Positions 8,242 to 16,999 of a stretch of DNA of 64,000 nucleotides are shown in pieces. Source of the stretch: Sphingomonas mali NBRC 15500 (GTDB lineage Bacteria > Pseudomonadota > Alphaproteobacteria > Sphingomonadales > Sphingomonadaceae); the NCBI RefSeq assembly GCF_001598415.1, contig NZ_BCYX01000014.1:1-64000 (forward strand), given 5' to 3'. The notes under the pieces are model-generated. The model saw nothing but the letters and a program-made list of their open reading frames with translations. It was not told where the DNA came from and searched no databases. Each line of letters starts with the position of its first letter. Positions within the stretch are counted from its first letter, which is position 1. A program made the translations under genes and the position numbers.

Positions 8242-10485
8242 ATGAACGATCATGCGCGTCTGACGCTTGCCGCCGCTCTTCTGTCGAGCGTCGCTTTGCC
8301 GGCCTTTGCTCAGGCCAGTCCCGATCCCGTCCCTTCGGCCGAGCCGCAGACCGCGAATGCGGCTGCACCTGTCGACGAGGGCCAGAGCAGCGCCACCGGC
8401 CAGCAGGAGAGCGCGGAGGATCGCGGCGAGATCGTCGTCACCGGCAGCCGCTCGCCCAAGGCGGTCGACAAGATCGCGGGCGCGGTCACCGTCATCACCT
8501 CCGCCGAAGTGAAACGCTCGCTAACGATCACCGAGGACGCGACCGCCGTCCTGGCCCGCTCGGTGCCCGGCTATTCCGAGTCGAACCAGACGCTCAACAC
8601 GCTGGGCGAGACGATGCGCGGCCGCACCGCGCTCTATCTGTTCGACGGCATTCCGCAGTCGACGCCGCTGCGCGACGGCAGCCGCAACGCGACCTTCACC
8701 GACATGGCGACGATCGAGCGGATCGAAGTGATCGGCGGCGCCTCGGCGGCCGAAGGCATCGGCGCCGCCGGCGGCATCATCAACTATATCTCCAAGCGCG
8801 CGACCGAGCCTGGCACGCATTTCGGCGTCTCCGGCCGCTTCGGAACGCAGTTCGACGACGATAGCTCGGTCTGGAAGATCGGCGGCACGATCAGTCACAA
8901 GTCCGACGGCATCGATATCTTCGCCGCCGCCTCGTATCTCAGCCGCGGCATCACCTATGATGCCAAGGGGCGCCGCATCGGCCTCAGCGCGTCGAGCTCG
9001 CTGGCCGATTCCAAACAGGTCGATTTCTTCCTGAAGGTCGGCAAGGATTTCGGCGCCAACGATTCGCAGCGGCTCGAGGCTGAGGCGAGCTACTTCAAGC
9101 TCACCGCCAATGGCGACTATCATTATGTCGCTGGCGTCCGCCCGCCGGCGGGCAAGGACCAGACCACGGGCATTCCCGACACCGCCGAGCCGGGTCCGCC
9201 GGTCGATCCGCTCACCGGCCAGTTGCTGTTCAAGCCCGACTTCAACCGCTTCCAGCAATATGCGGTCAACTACACCAACAAGGATCTGGTCGGCGGCAGC
9301 CTGGTCGCGACCGCTTATTACGCCAAGCAGGAGATGCGCTTCCCGGGCGACAACAGCATCGACAAGCAGGATCCTAGGATCGACCCGACCGGCAAACTCT
9401 ACGACCAGTCGGAAATCCTCTCGAAGAAATACGGCCTGCGCACCTCGTACACGCACCCCGATTTCCTGCTGAAGGGGCTCGAACTGCGGTTCGGCGTCGA
9501 CCTGGTCCACGACCAGACCCAGCAATATCTCGCGGTGACCAACCGCGTCTGGGTGCCGCCGATGAACTACACCAGCTTCGGACCCTATGTTCAGCTCGAA
9601 TATGAGATCGGCCCGATCACGCTGAGCGGCGGCATGCGCCACGAGGACGGCCGGGTGAAGGTCGACGATTATACCACGACCTATTACCGCAACAGCGTGT
9701 TCGTGAAGGGCGGTACGCTCAAGTACAAGAACGACCTGTTCAACGCCGGCGCGATCGGCCGGCTGGGCAGCGGCTTCTCGGTCTACGCCACTTACGGCGA
9801 GGGCTTCACGCTACCCAATTTCGGCATTCCGCTGCGCAACGTGAACGTCCCGGGCAAGTCGGTCGAAGGGCTGCTCGACCTCGAGGCGGTGATCTTCAAG
9901 AACAAGGAAGTGGGCTTCAACTGGCGCGGCAAGCAGGGCAGCTTCGGCGTGTCCTATTACCAGTCCAAGTCGGCTCTTGGATCCAGCCTGTCGGTCGATC
10001 CGGTGACCAAGGACTATGTCCTCAACCGCAAGCCGATCAAGATCTACGGCATCGACGTCACCGCCGAGTTCCGGCCGACCTCGACCTTGCGGCTGAACGC
10101 GCTGTACAGCCACGTCATCGGCAAGACCACGAAGGCCAATGGCATCACGTCGCCGCTGGACGTCCAGCTGGGCATTATCAATATCGCGCCAGACAAGTTG
10201 AACGGCCAGATTTCCTGGCAATTCAACCAGCACGGATCGGTCTCGTTCGGCGCCAGCCGGCTCTTCGGGCGCGACCTCAACACGATCAACGAGCATACCA
10301 AGGGCTATACCTTGTTCGACGCCACGGCCAATTACAGGGTCGGGGAAGTCGGCACCTTCTCGCTCGGCGTCGAGAATCTGTTCAACAAATTCTATTTCCT
10401 GAGCTCGTCGCAGATCGATATCTATCAGAATTATTTCGCGGGCCGCGGACGGACGGTGTCGTTGACGTTCAGCCGCAATTTCTAA
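8242..10485 (+). CDS. TonB-dependent outer membrane receptor
   Basis: A 747-aa outer membrane transporter. The signal peptide ends at LPAFA near residue 25. A plug domain starts around EIVVTGSRSPKAVDKIAG and contains RGRTALYLFDGIPQS. The 22-strand barrel follows and ends in the aromatic terminus SLTFSRNF. ATG 8242 has GGGGAGGA in front. It heads the right arm of the locus; the kinase gene starts 13 nt after its stop. The plug is typical of siderophore/sugar receptors, and the linked glycosidases favour a glycoside as cargo. Transcription probably starts in the divergent region with the 13-bp inverted repeat. Confidence 0.93.
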   Translation: MNDHARLTLAAALLSSVALPAFAQASPDPVPSAEPQTANAAAPVDEGQSSATGQQESAEDRGEIVVTGSRSPKAVDKIAGAVTVITSAEVKRSLTITEDATAVLARSVPGYSESNQTLNTLGETMRGRTALYLFDGIPQSTPLRDGSRNATFTDMATIERIEVIGGASAAEGIGAAGGIINYISKRATEPGTHFGVSGRFGTQFDDDSSVWKIGGTISHKSDGIDIFAAASYLSRGITYDAKGRRIGLSASSSLADSKQVDFFLKVGKDFGANDSQRLEAEASYFKLTANGDYHYVAGVRPPAGKDQTTGIPDTAEPGPPVDPLTGQLLFKPDFNRFQQYAVNYTNKDLVGGSLVATAYYAKQEMRFPGDNSIDKQDPRIDPTGKLYDQSEILSKKYGLRTSYTHPDFLLKGLELRFGVDLVHDQTQQYLAVTNRVWVPPMNYTSFGPYVQLEYEIGPITLSGGMRHEDGRVKVDDYTTTYYRNSVFVKGGTLKYKNDLFNAGAIGRLGSGFSVYATYGEGFTLPNFGIPLRNVNVPGKSVEGLLDLEAVIFKNKEVGFNWRGKQGSFGVSYYQSKSALGSSLSVDPVTKDYVLNRKPIKIYGIDVTAEFRPTSTLRLNALYSHVIGKTTKANGITSPLDVQLGIINIAPDKLNGQISWQFNQHGSVSFGASRLFGRDLNTINEHTKGYTLFDATANYRVGEVGTFSLGVENLFNKFYFLSSSQIDIYQNYFAGRGRTVSLTFSRNF

Positions 10486-10498
10486 GGCGAGAAGGGCC

Positions 10499-11452
10499 GT
10501 GGGCGATCGCTCCAAACCGTCGGTGCTGATCGCCGGCTCCGCCAATGCCGATTTCGTCGTCCGAGCTGCCCGCATCCCCGCGGCCGGCGAGACAGTGCTC
10601 GGCGGCGACCTCGCGATCTTCCCCGGCGGCAAGGGTGCCAATCAGGCGGTAGCCGCTGCCCGCGCCGGCGGCGTTGGCACCCGGATGGTTGCGGCGCTCG
10701 GCGATGACGATCTCGCGCGGTTGATCGCGACGTCGTTGACCAGCGCCGGCGTCGACCTCGACGTCCGGCGCTCGTCGCGATCGACCGGGGCGGCCCTGAT
10801 CACCGTGTCCGACGAGGGCGAGAATGCGATCACGGTCGCCCCCGGCTCCAACGCCGATCTCGGCCCCGACGATCTGCCCGATCTCGACGGAATATCGTGG
10901 CTGGTGATGCAGCTGGAAACGCCGCTCGACACGGTTTCGGCGTTCGCCCGAACCGCGCGCGATCGCGGGATCAAAGTGCTGCTCAACGCCGCGCCGGCGC
11001 GCGCTTTGCCCTCCTCCCTGCTCGCGGCGGTCGACCTGTTGGTCGTGAACGAAGACGAGCTTGGCGTGCTCGTGGGTGCCGAGGGATCGATCGCCGAGCG
11101 GCTCGCACGAACTGGGGTCGCGACCACGGTCGTGACGCTGGGCGGGCGAGGCGCCTGCGCACGCATCGGCCAGGACTATGCGCTCCAGCCGGCCTTCGCC
11201 GTCACGCCGGTCGACACGACCGCCGCCGGCGATACCTTTTGCGGCGTGCTCGCCGCGGGTCTGGCGGACGGTCTCGACGTGCCGGCCGCGTTGGCCCGTG
11301 CCGCGGCGGCCGGCGCGCTCGCCACCACCAAAGCGGGCGCGCAATCGAGCATCCCGCCGCGCGCCGAGCTGGATGCGTTCATCATCGAGGCGCACCAGCA
11401 TGGTCATGACGACCTCGCCGCTTATTGCGGCCTGAGCCCGGCAGCGAATTGA
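10499..11452 (+). CDS. rbsK: Ribokinase-like PfkB-family carbohydrate kinase
   Basis: A 317-aa kinase that phosphorylates a pentose or related sugar with ATP. Seen motifs are GSANADFVV at the N-terminus, the sugar-binding FPGGKGANQAVAAARAG near residue 40, and the anion-hole/catalytic-base motif DTTAAGDTF near residue 238. Length and motifs match ribokinases better than fructokinases. The start is GTG 10499, with GAGAAGGG in front; no ATG is available at this place. Spacing to the neighbours is 13 and 10 nt, so it is in the operon. It would trap the sugar released by the locus glycosidase; whether that is ribose, arabinose-derived or another sugar is open. Confidence 0.85.
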   Translation: MGDRSKPSVLIAGSANADFVVRAARIPAAGETVLGGDLAIFPGGKGANQAVAAARAGGVGTRMVAALGDDDLARLIATSLTSAGVDLDVRRSSRSTGAALITVSDEGENAITVAPGSNADLGPDDLPDLDGISWLVMQLETPLDTVSAFARTARDRGIKVLLNAAPARALPSSLLAAVDLLVVNEDELGVLVGAEGSIAERLARTGVATTVVTLGGRGACARIGQDYALQPAFAVTPVDTTAAGDTFCGVLAAGLADGLDVPAALARAAAAGALATTKAGAQSSIPPRAELDAFIIEAHQHGHDDLAAYCGLSPAAN

Positions 11453-11462
11453 AGAAAGTCCC

Positions 11463-13607
11463 ATGACCAACCCGATCCGCACGACCAGCGACGTCAAATT
11501 CTCGCACGCGCTCACCGGCCCCTATTTGCCGACGCCGGGCAAGGTCCCCGGCTGGCCGTTCCAGGAAATGGGCCGCTGGAAAATCGACGCCGACGGCGCC
11601 GCCGACGAATGGGTGCAGGGGCTGATTGAATGGCGCCGCGAGCATCTGATCCGCATCGGCTTCGACGACGAGCTGTACCGCCGCCCCGAGCTCCGATGGT
11701 CGCAGGCGAATTTCGTCCATCATCTGTTGATGGTCGAGGACCGCTATTTCTACGATGCCGACACGGGCCGCTATACCGTCGACCGCTATCTCGACGATCT
11801 CGAGGCGCGGCTCGGCACGATCGACAGCGTGCTCCTCTGGTACATCTACCCCAATATCGGGATCGACGACCGCAGCCAGTTCGACCTGGTCGATGCGCTC
11901 CCCGGCGGGATCGAAGGGCTGAAACAGGCGGTCGCCGATTTCCACCGTCGCGGGGTCAAGGTGTTCCTGCCGACCATGCCATGGGACAATGGCACGAAGC
12001 CCGGTGAGGCGCCCGACTGGGAACGGATGGCGGCGATCGTCGCGGCGACCGGTGCCGACGGCATCAACGGCGACACCTATAGCGGCGTGCCGCTCGCCTT
12101 CCACAAAGCGTGCGAGGCGGCGGGCGGTGCGGTGGTGCTGCAGCCCGAGACGACGGCACAGGCGGGCGACCATATCCTCAGCTGGAACCTGCAGAGCTGG
12201 ACCAAGCGCGTCCCCGACGAGAGCATCCCGACGGTGCTCAAGCTCAAATGGCTCGAGCCCCGGCACATCATCAATATCGAGAATCGGTGGAGCCGCACAC
12301 GGACCAACGACCTGCAGCACGCCTTCTTCAACGGCGTCGGTTACGTCGCCTGGGAGAATGTGTTCGGCTTCGTCAACCGCTTCACGCCGCGCGACGCCGA
12401 GACGCTGCGTCGGGTGGCGATGGTCCAGCGCTTCTTCGCGCCGCTGATCGTCAGCCCCGACTGGCGGCCGTACGAGCGGACATTGCAGGCCGGAATCTTC
12501 GCCAGCCGCTTCCCCGGCGCCGGTCGGACCTTATGGACGCTGATCAATCGCGCCGACTATGCCATTGATGGCGAGCAGCTTGCGGTGCCGCACAAGGCCG
12601 GCACGAAGTATTTCGATGCCTGGAACGGCGTCGCGCTCGATCCGCGGATCGACGGCGACCGCGCGATCCTGACGCTCGACATTGCCGGGCGCGGTTTCGG
12701 CGCGATCCTCGCCGTCGCGGAGGGCGAGACCGTCGCAGGTCTCGACGCCTTCCTGGCCGAGATGCACGCTCGCGCCGCCACGCCGCTCGCCTCGATCCCG
12801 GCGAGCTGGAGTTCGGCCAAGCAGGAACTCGTACCGATCGCGCCAACTGCTCGGCATGCCGACGCGCCCGACGGCATGGTCGCGATCCCCGCCGGCGAGT
12901 TCGACTTCGCGGTGCACGGAATCGAGATCGAGGGTTACGCCGCCGACGGCGTCGATGTGCAATATCCCTGGGAAGACAGCCCGCGCCGCCATCATCGCCG
13001 CCGCATGGCGATCCATGCCTTCTGGATCGACCGTTTTCCGGTGACCAACGCTCAGTTCAAGACCTTCCTCGACGCCAGCGGCTACGCGCCTGCCGACGAC
13101 CGCAATTTCCTGCGCCATTGGCAGGACGGCGCACCGCCCGCCGGATGGGAGAACAAGCCCGTCACCTGGGTCGCGATCGAGGATGCGCGTGCCTATGCTG
13201 ACTGGGCGGGCAAGCGCCTGCCGCGCGAATGGGAATGGCAATATGCCGCCCAAGGGACCGACGGCCGATCCTACCCCTGGGGCAATGAATGGGACGAGGC
13301 GGCGGTCCCCGCGCCGTCGCTCGACCGCACGATGCCGGCGCCGGCCGATGTCGACGCGCATCCCGCCGGCGCGAGCCCGTTCGGCGTGATGGATCTGGTC
13401 GGCAACGTCTGGCAGTGGACCGACGAATATCTGGACGATCGCGTCCGTGCCGGCGTCCTGCGCGGCGGCAGCGCCTATCAGCCGCAGACCTCGCACTGGT
13501 ATTTCCCCCCGGCCTATCGGCTCGACGAGCATGGCAAGTTCCTGCTGATGGCGCCGGCCAAGGACCGCTCGGCCGGGATCGGATTCCGTTGTGTCGCCGA
13601 TCGCTGA
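11463..13607 (+). CDS. Two-domain protein: barrel-like N-terminus plus SUMF1/FGE-like domain lacking the active-site cysteines
   Basis: 714 aa, no signal peptide. Residues 1 to ~450 alternate helices and strands (LLWYIYPNIGI, GVKVFLPTMPWDNG, DGINGDTYSG, VVLQPETTA) like a TIM barrel of a glycoside-hydrolase kind; I do not recognise a family. Residues ~470-714 are a sulfatase-modifying-factor/EgtB-type fold (DGMVAIPAGEF, FPVTNAQFKTFLDASGY, GKRLPREWEWQYAAQG, YPWGNEWD, GNVWQWTDEY, VLRGGSAYQ, GIGFRCV). True formylglycine-generating enzymes have two cysteines after RGGS; here that stretch is RGGSAYQPQTSHWYFPPAYR without Cys, so sulfatase activation is unlikely. No sulfatase is nearby. The role is unknown; a carbohydrate-active or binding role is inferred from the operon. 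Confidence 0.75.
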   Translation: MTNPIRTTSDVKFSHALTGPYLPTPGKVPGWPFQEMGRWKIDADGAADEWVQGLIEWRREHLIRIGFDDELYRRPELRWSQANFVHHLLMVEDRYFYDADTGRYTVDRYLDDLEARLGTIDSVLLWYIYPNIGIDDRSQFDLVDALPGGIEGLKQAVADFHRRGVKVFLPTMPWDNGTKPGEAPDWERMAAIVAATGADGINGDTYSGVPLAFHKACEAAGGAVVLQPETTAQAGDHILSWNLQSWTKRVPDESIPTVLKLKWLEPRHIINIENRWSRTRTNDLQHAFFNGVGYVAWENVFGFVNRFTPRDAETLRRVAMVQRFFAPLIVSPDWRPYERTLQAGIFASRFPGAGRTLWTLINRADYAIDGEQLAVPHKAGTKYFDAWNGVALDPRIDGDRAILTLDIAGRGFGAILAVAEGETVAGLDAFLAEMHARAATPLASIPASWSSAKQELVPIAPTARHADAPDGMVAIPAGEFDFAVHGIEIEGYAADGVDVQYPWEDSPRRHHRRRMAIHAFWIDRFPVTNAQFKTFLDASGYAPADDRNFLRHWQDGAPPAGWENKPVTWVAIEDARAYADWAGKRLPREWEWQYAAQGTDGRSYPWGNEWDEAAVPAPSLDRTMPAPADVDAHPAGASPFGVMDLVGNVWQWTDEYLDDRVRAGVLRGGSAYQPQTSHWYFPPAYRLDEHGKFLLMAPAKDRSAGIGFRCVADR

Positions 13608-13614
13608 ACCGGCG

Positions 13615-15435
13615 ATGCGCCTCGCACCGCTCGGCGCGGTGACATTAAGCGGGCTGCTCGGCGACGCGGTCGAGGCCAATCGCAAGGGCAGGCTCTCGCA
13701 CTTCATCACAGACGAGCACAGTCCGGCGATCGCCCTGTTCGCGCCCGAGATCGTCGCAGGTGACGAGGAAGGCGATTGGTATGGCGAGCATGCCGGCAAA
13801 TGGCTGGTCGCCGCGACGCGCGCGGCCGTGCGCGCCGGCGACGATGCCCTGCTGGCGCGCGTGGTGCGCGTCGCCGACTATTTGACAGAGCACCAGGATG
13901 CCGACGGCTATCTCGGCAATTACGCGCCGTCGCGCCGCTTCATGGTGCCGCAGCCGCCTAAGCCAGTGACGTGGGACGGAGCGCCAGCGCTGCGCACCTG
14001 GGACATCTGGACGCATTCCTACCTGGTCCTGGGCCTGCTCGAATTGTGGAAGGCAAATGGCAACGATCGCCATCTCGCCGCTGCCCGCCGCATCGGCGAC
14101 CTGTGCTGGCAAACCCTGACGACGGGCGGGATCGCGATCACCGATCTCGGCAATCATTTCGGCCTGTCGGCGACGGTTTTGCTCGACCCCGCGGTCGAGC
14201 TCTATCTCGCGACCGGCGAGCAACGCTATCTCGACCTTGCGCGACTGGTGATCGAGCAAGCCGAGCAGGAGCCGCGCAATCGGTTGCTGAGCATGGCCCT
14301 CGCCGGCGCCGACCCGTCGGAGATCGCCACCGGCAAGGCCTATCAATTGCTGTGGAATCTGGTCGGCCTCGCCAAGCTTCATCGCGCGACTGGCGAGGAG
14401 CACTACCTCACCGCCGTCCGCAACATCTGGCAGGCGGTGCGCGCGCATCACCTGACGCTTGGCGGCGGACCATGGGGCGGCGTCGCGCATCGCTCGCGCG
14501 AAGTCTTCAATCCCGCCGGCGTGTTCAGCCCCGAAGCCTATGTCGAGACCTGCTCGACCATGGCCTGGATTCAGCTCAACCGCGAATTGCTGACGATCCT
14601 GGGCGACGCCGTCTTCGCGCAGGAGATCGAGCGCAGCGCCTATAACGATCTGCTCGGCGCGCAGGCGCCCGACGGCGAGGATTGGTGCTATTACTCCTTC
14701 CCCAACGGCCGGCGCACCCACACGACCTATTGGCGCTGCTGCAAGTCGAGCGGGGCGATGGCGCTCGAGGAGCTGCCCGCGATCGCCTATGGCGTGACCG
14801 CCGGCGGCGCGCTGGCGGTCAATTTGCTCGGTCCGTCCGTCGCCGACGTCGCCTTGCCGAACGTGGGTAAGGTCCGGCTTCGCCAGGAAACGCCCTACCC
14901 GTTCGAGGGACCGATCAGGATCGAGGTGACGCCGGCATCGCTCGCGTATTTCGCGATCCACGTCCGCATTCCCGACTGGGCCGAGCACGCCACCGTGCGC
15001 ATTGGCGACGACAGCATCACCGCGACGCCCGGCGATTATGCACGGATCGAGCGGTACTGGACGCCCGGCGACACGATCATTGTTGATCTGCCCATGCCGC
15101 CCAAGCTGCACCGCGCGGTCCAGCGCAATGTCCAGGAATCGCTCGCGCCGGGCGGCGAACCGGTGGCTCAGGAAGTGATGCGCTACGATTTCGTCGCGAT
15201 CACGCGCGGGCCGCTCGCTTATGCGACCGGGCTGATCGACGGTTTCAAACGCGGCGAGACGGTGCGGTTCGTTGGCGCACCGCTCGCCGTCGCCGATGGC
15301 GAAACTGTGCGCCTGGAGCCCGAAGGCCGCGCCGCGATCGTGTTCGAGCCCTGGTACCGCGTGGGCGGCCGGCGCGACGGGGCGTGGCGGCTGACCTGGC
15401 TCGGCCTGGCCGACGATGCGGAGGCCGGCGCATGA
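13615..15435 (+). CDS. GH127-like beta-L-arabinofuranosidase (DUF1680 family)
   Basis: An all-helical (alpha/alpha)-barrel enzyme of about 606 aa, no signal peptide, expected to hydrolyse beta-L-arabinofuranosides or related furanosides in the cytoplasm. The zinc/thiolate site of the family is intact: VETCSTMAWIQ supplies Glu and Cys, and YWRCCKSSG supplies the paired cysteines, the first of which is the nucleophile in characterised GH127 enzymes. Other family signs are QDADGYLGN and the beta-sandwich C-terminus. ATG 13615 gives a natural N-terminus (MRLAPLGAVTL); GTG 13591, which overlaps the previous gene, would add eight residues and cannot be excluded. The end overlaps the esterase start by ATGA. 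Confidence 0.85.
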   Translation: MRLAPLGAVTLSGLLGDAVEANRKGRLSHFITDEHSPAIALFAPEIVAGDEEGDWYGEHAGKWLVAATRAAVRAGDDALLARVVRVADYLTEHQDADGYLGNYAPSRRFMVPQPPKPVTWDGAPALRTWDIWTHSYLVLGLLELWKANGNDRHLAAARRIGDLCWQTLTTGGIAITDLGNHFGLSATVLLDPAVELYLATGEQRYLDLARLVIEQAEQEPRNRLLSMALAGADPSEIATGKAYQLLWNLVGLAKLHRATGEEHYLTAVRNIWQAVRAHHLTLGGGPWGGVAHRSREVFNPAGVFSPEAYVETCSTMAWIQLNRELLTILGDAVFAQEIERSAYNDLLGAQAPDGEDWCYYSFPNGRRTHTTYWRCCKSSGAMALEELPAIAYGVTAGGALAVNLLGPSVADVALPNVGKVRLRQETPYPFEGPIRIEVTPASLAYFAIHVRIPDWAEHATVRIGDDSITATPGDYARIERYWTPGDTIIVDLPMPPKLHRAVQRNVQESLAPGGEPVAQEVMRYDFVAITRGPLAYATGLIDGFKRGETVRFVGAPLAVADGETVRLEPEGRAAIVFEPWYRVGGRRDGAWRLTWLGLADDAEAGA

Positions 15436-16997
15436 CGGCTGGCGCATTCCCCGCACCGACCAGGCGCGCGATGATCGCGGGGAGCGCCGCGTTGCTTGCC
15501 ACCGGCGCGGCCCGGGCGGCGAGCGATCCGATCGTGACCTGCCGCGCCGGACGTTTCCAGGGTCGACGGCAGAACGGCATCGCGACCTTCCGGGGCATCC
15601 GGTACGGCCAGGCCCCGCGCTTCGCGGCGCCCGTCGCGGCACCGTTGGTGCGGGAAACAGTCCTTGCGACCGAGCCCGGCCCGGCTTGTCCGCAGCGCGG
15701 CAAGCGCCGCCCGCAATCCGAGGACTGCCTGTTCCTCAACCTGTGGACGCCCGCGCCCGACGCCCGCGCGCGGTTGCCGGTGATGGTGTGGATCCATGGC
15801 GGCGGCTATGCCTATGGCAGCGCCAACGACCCGATCACCGATGGCCACGGACTCGCCGCGGCCGGCGACATCGTCGTGGTGACGGTCAACCACCGGCTCA
15901 ACGCGCTCGGCTATCTCTATCTGGCGCGGCTTGACGCGGGCTTTGCCAATAGCGGCAATGCCGGGCAGCTCGACCTCGTGCTCGCGCTGCAATGGGTGCG
16001 CGACAATATCGCCGCGTTCGGCGGCGATCCGGCGCGCGTCACGCTGATTGGGCAATCGGGCGGCGGCGCCAAGATCGCGACCCTGATGGCGATGCCGGTG
16101 GCACGCGGCCTGTTCCGCCGCGCCATCACGATGAGCGGTCAGCAAGTGACGGTGTCCGGCCCGGTCCACGCGACGCGTCGCGCGCGCGCCTATCTGGCGC
16201 GGCTGGGTATCAAGGATACGGAGTCCCGGCGCCTGCTCGATCAGCCGGTCGAGAAGCTGATCGAGGCGCTCGATGCTGACGATCCCGTAGAGCACAGCCA
16301 GATCTATTTCGGCCCGGTCCTCGACGGCCGCTCGCTGACGCGTCACCCCTTCTGGCCCGATGCGCATCCGAACGGACTCGGCGTCGATATGATGCTCGGC
16401 GGCACGCGCGACGAAACGCGCGATTTCTCCGATCCCGCCTCGCCCGCAATGCGCGGCCTGAGTTGGGATGCCTTGCCCGACCGCATCGCCGCCGAGCTGC
16501 CGGTCGACCTCCTGCCCGAAGCTTTGGTCCGCGCCTATCGCGCGCACATGCCGGCAGCCTCCCCGGCGGACATCTTCTATGCGGCGACGACCGATGGCCG
16601 CAGCTGGCGGCCGCAAGTGATCGAGGCCGAGGCGCGCGCACGCGCCGGTCGTCCGGCGTTCGTCTACCAGGTCGATTTCCAGTCCCCGACCAACCCCGAT
16701 CGCGGCGCGTTCCACGGCATCGACATCGGGCTCGTCTTCGGCACGTTCGACGCGCCTTATGCCTGGACCGGTAATGGCCTGGAGACACGCAACGTGTCGC
16801 GCCTGATGCAGCGGCGCTTCATCGCCTTCGCCCGCACCGGCCGTCCCGATCTGCCCGGATCGCCCGCCTGGCCCGCTTATGACGAACGCCGCCGGGCGAC
16901 GATGATCTTCGATGTCGCCAGCCGGGTCGAGAACGACCCACGCCGCTGGCAGCGCGAATTGTTCGCCCCCGCCCCCTACACCCAGCCGGGAACCTGA
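15432..16997 (+). CDS. Exported type-B carboxylesterase
   Basis: A 521-aa alpha/beta hydrolase of the carboxylesterase/para-nitrobenzyl esterase family. A twin-arginine-like leader (TRRAMIAGSAALLATGAARA) predicts export. The oxyanion-hole segment WIHGGGYAYGS and the nucleophile elbow GQSGGG (Ser near residue 208) are clear, as are SEDCLFLNLWTP and the GNAGQLDLVLALQWVRDNI helix. The charge-relay His lies in the C-terminal third (probably FHGIDIGLVFG). ATGA overlap with the GH127 gene shows coupling. In this operon it would release an acyl group from the imported glycoside; the acid could be the substrate of the following CoA-transferase. Substrate is inference. Confidence 0.88.
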   Translation: MTAGAFPAPTRRAMIAGSAALLATGAARAASDPIVTCRAGRFQGRRQNGIATFRGIRYGQAPRFAAPVAAPLVRETVLATEPGPACPQRGKRRPQSEDCLFLNLWTPAPDARARLPVMVWIHGGGYAYGSANDPITDGHGLAAAGDIVVVTVNHRLNALGYLYLARLDAGFANSGNAGQLDLVLALQWVRDNIAAFGGDPARVTLIGQSGGGAKIATLMAMPVARGLFRRAITMSGQQVTVSGPVHATRRARAYLARLGIKDTESRRLLDQPVEKLIEALDADDPVEHSQIYFGPVLDGRSLTRHPFWPDAHPNGLGVDMMLGGTRDETRDFSDPASPAMRGLSWDALPDRIAAELPVDLLPEALVRAYRAHMPAASPADIFYAATTDGRSWRPQVIEAEARARAGRPAFVYQVDFQSPTNPDRGAFHGIDIGLVFGTFDAPYAWTGNGLETRNVSRLMQRRFIAFARTGRPDLPGSPAWPAYDERRRATMIFDVASRVENDPRRWQRELFAPAPYTQPGT

Positions 16998-16999
16998 TC

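Noticed and set aside
11463..13607. Annotation as a formylglycine-generating (sulfatase-activating) enzyme
   Set aside because: The two cysteines required for that chemistry are absent and no sulfatase gene is in the window.
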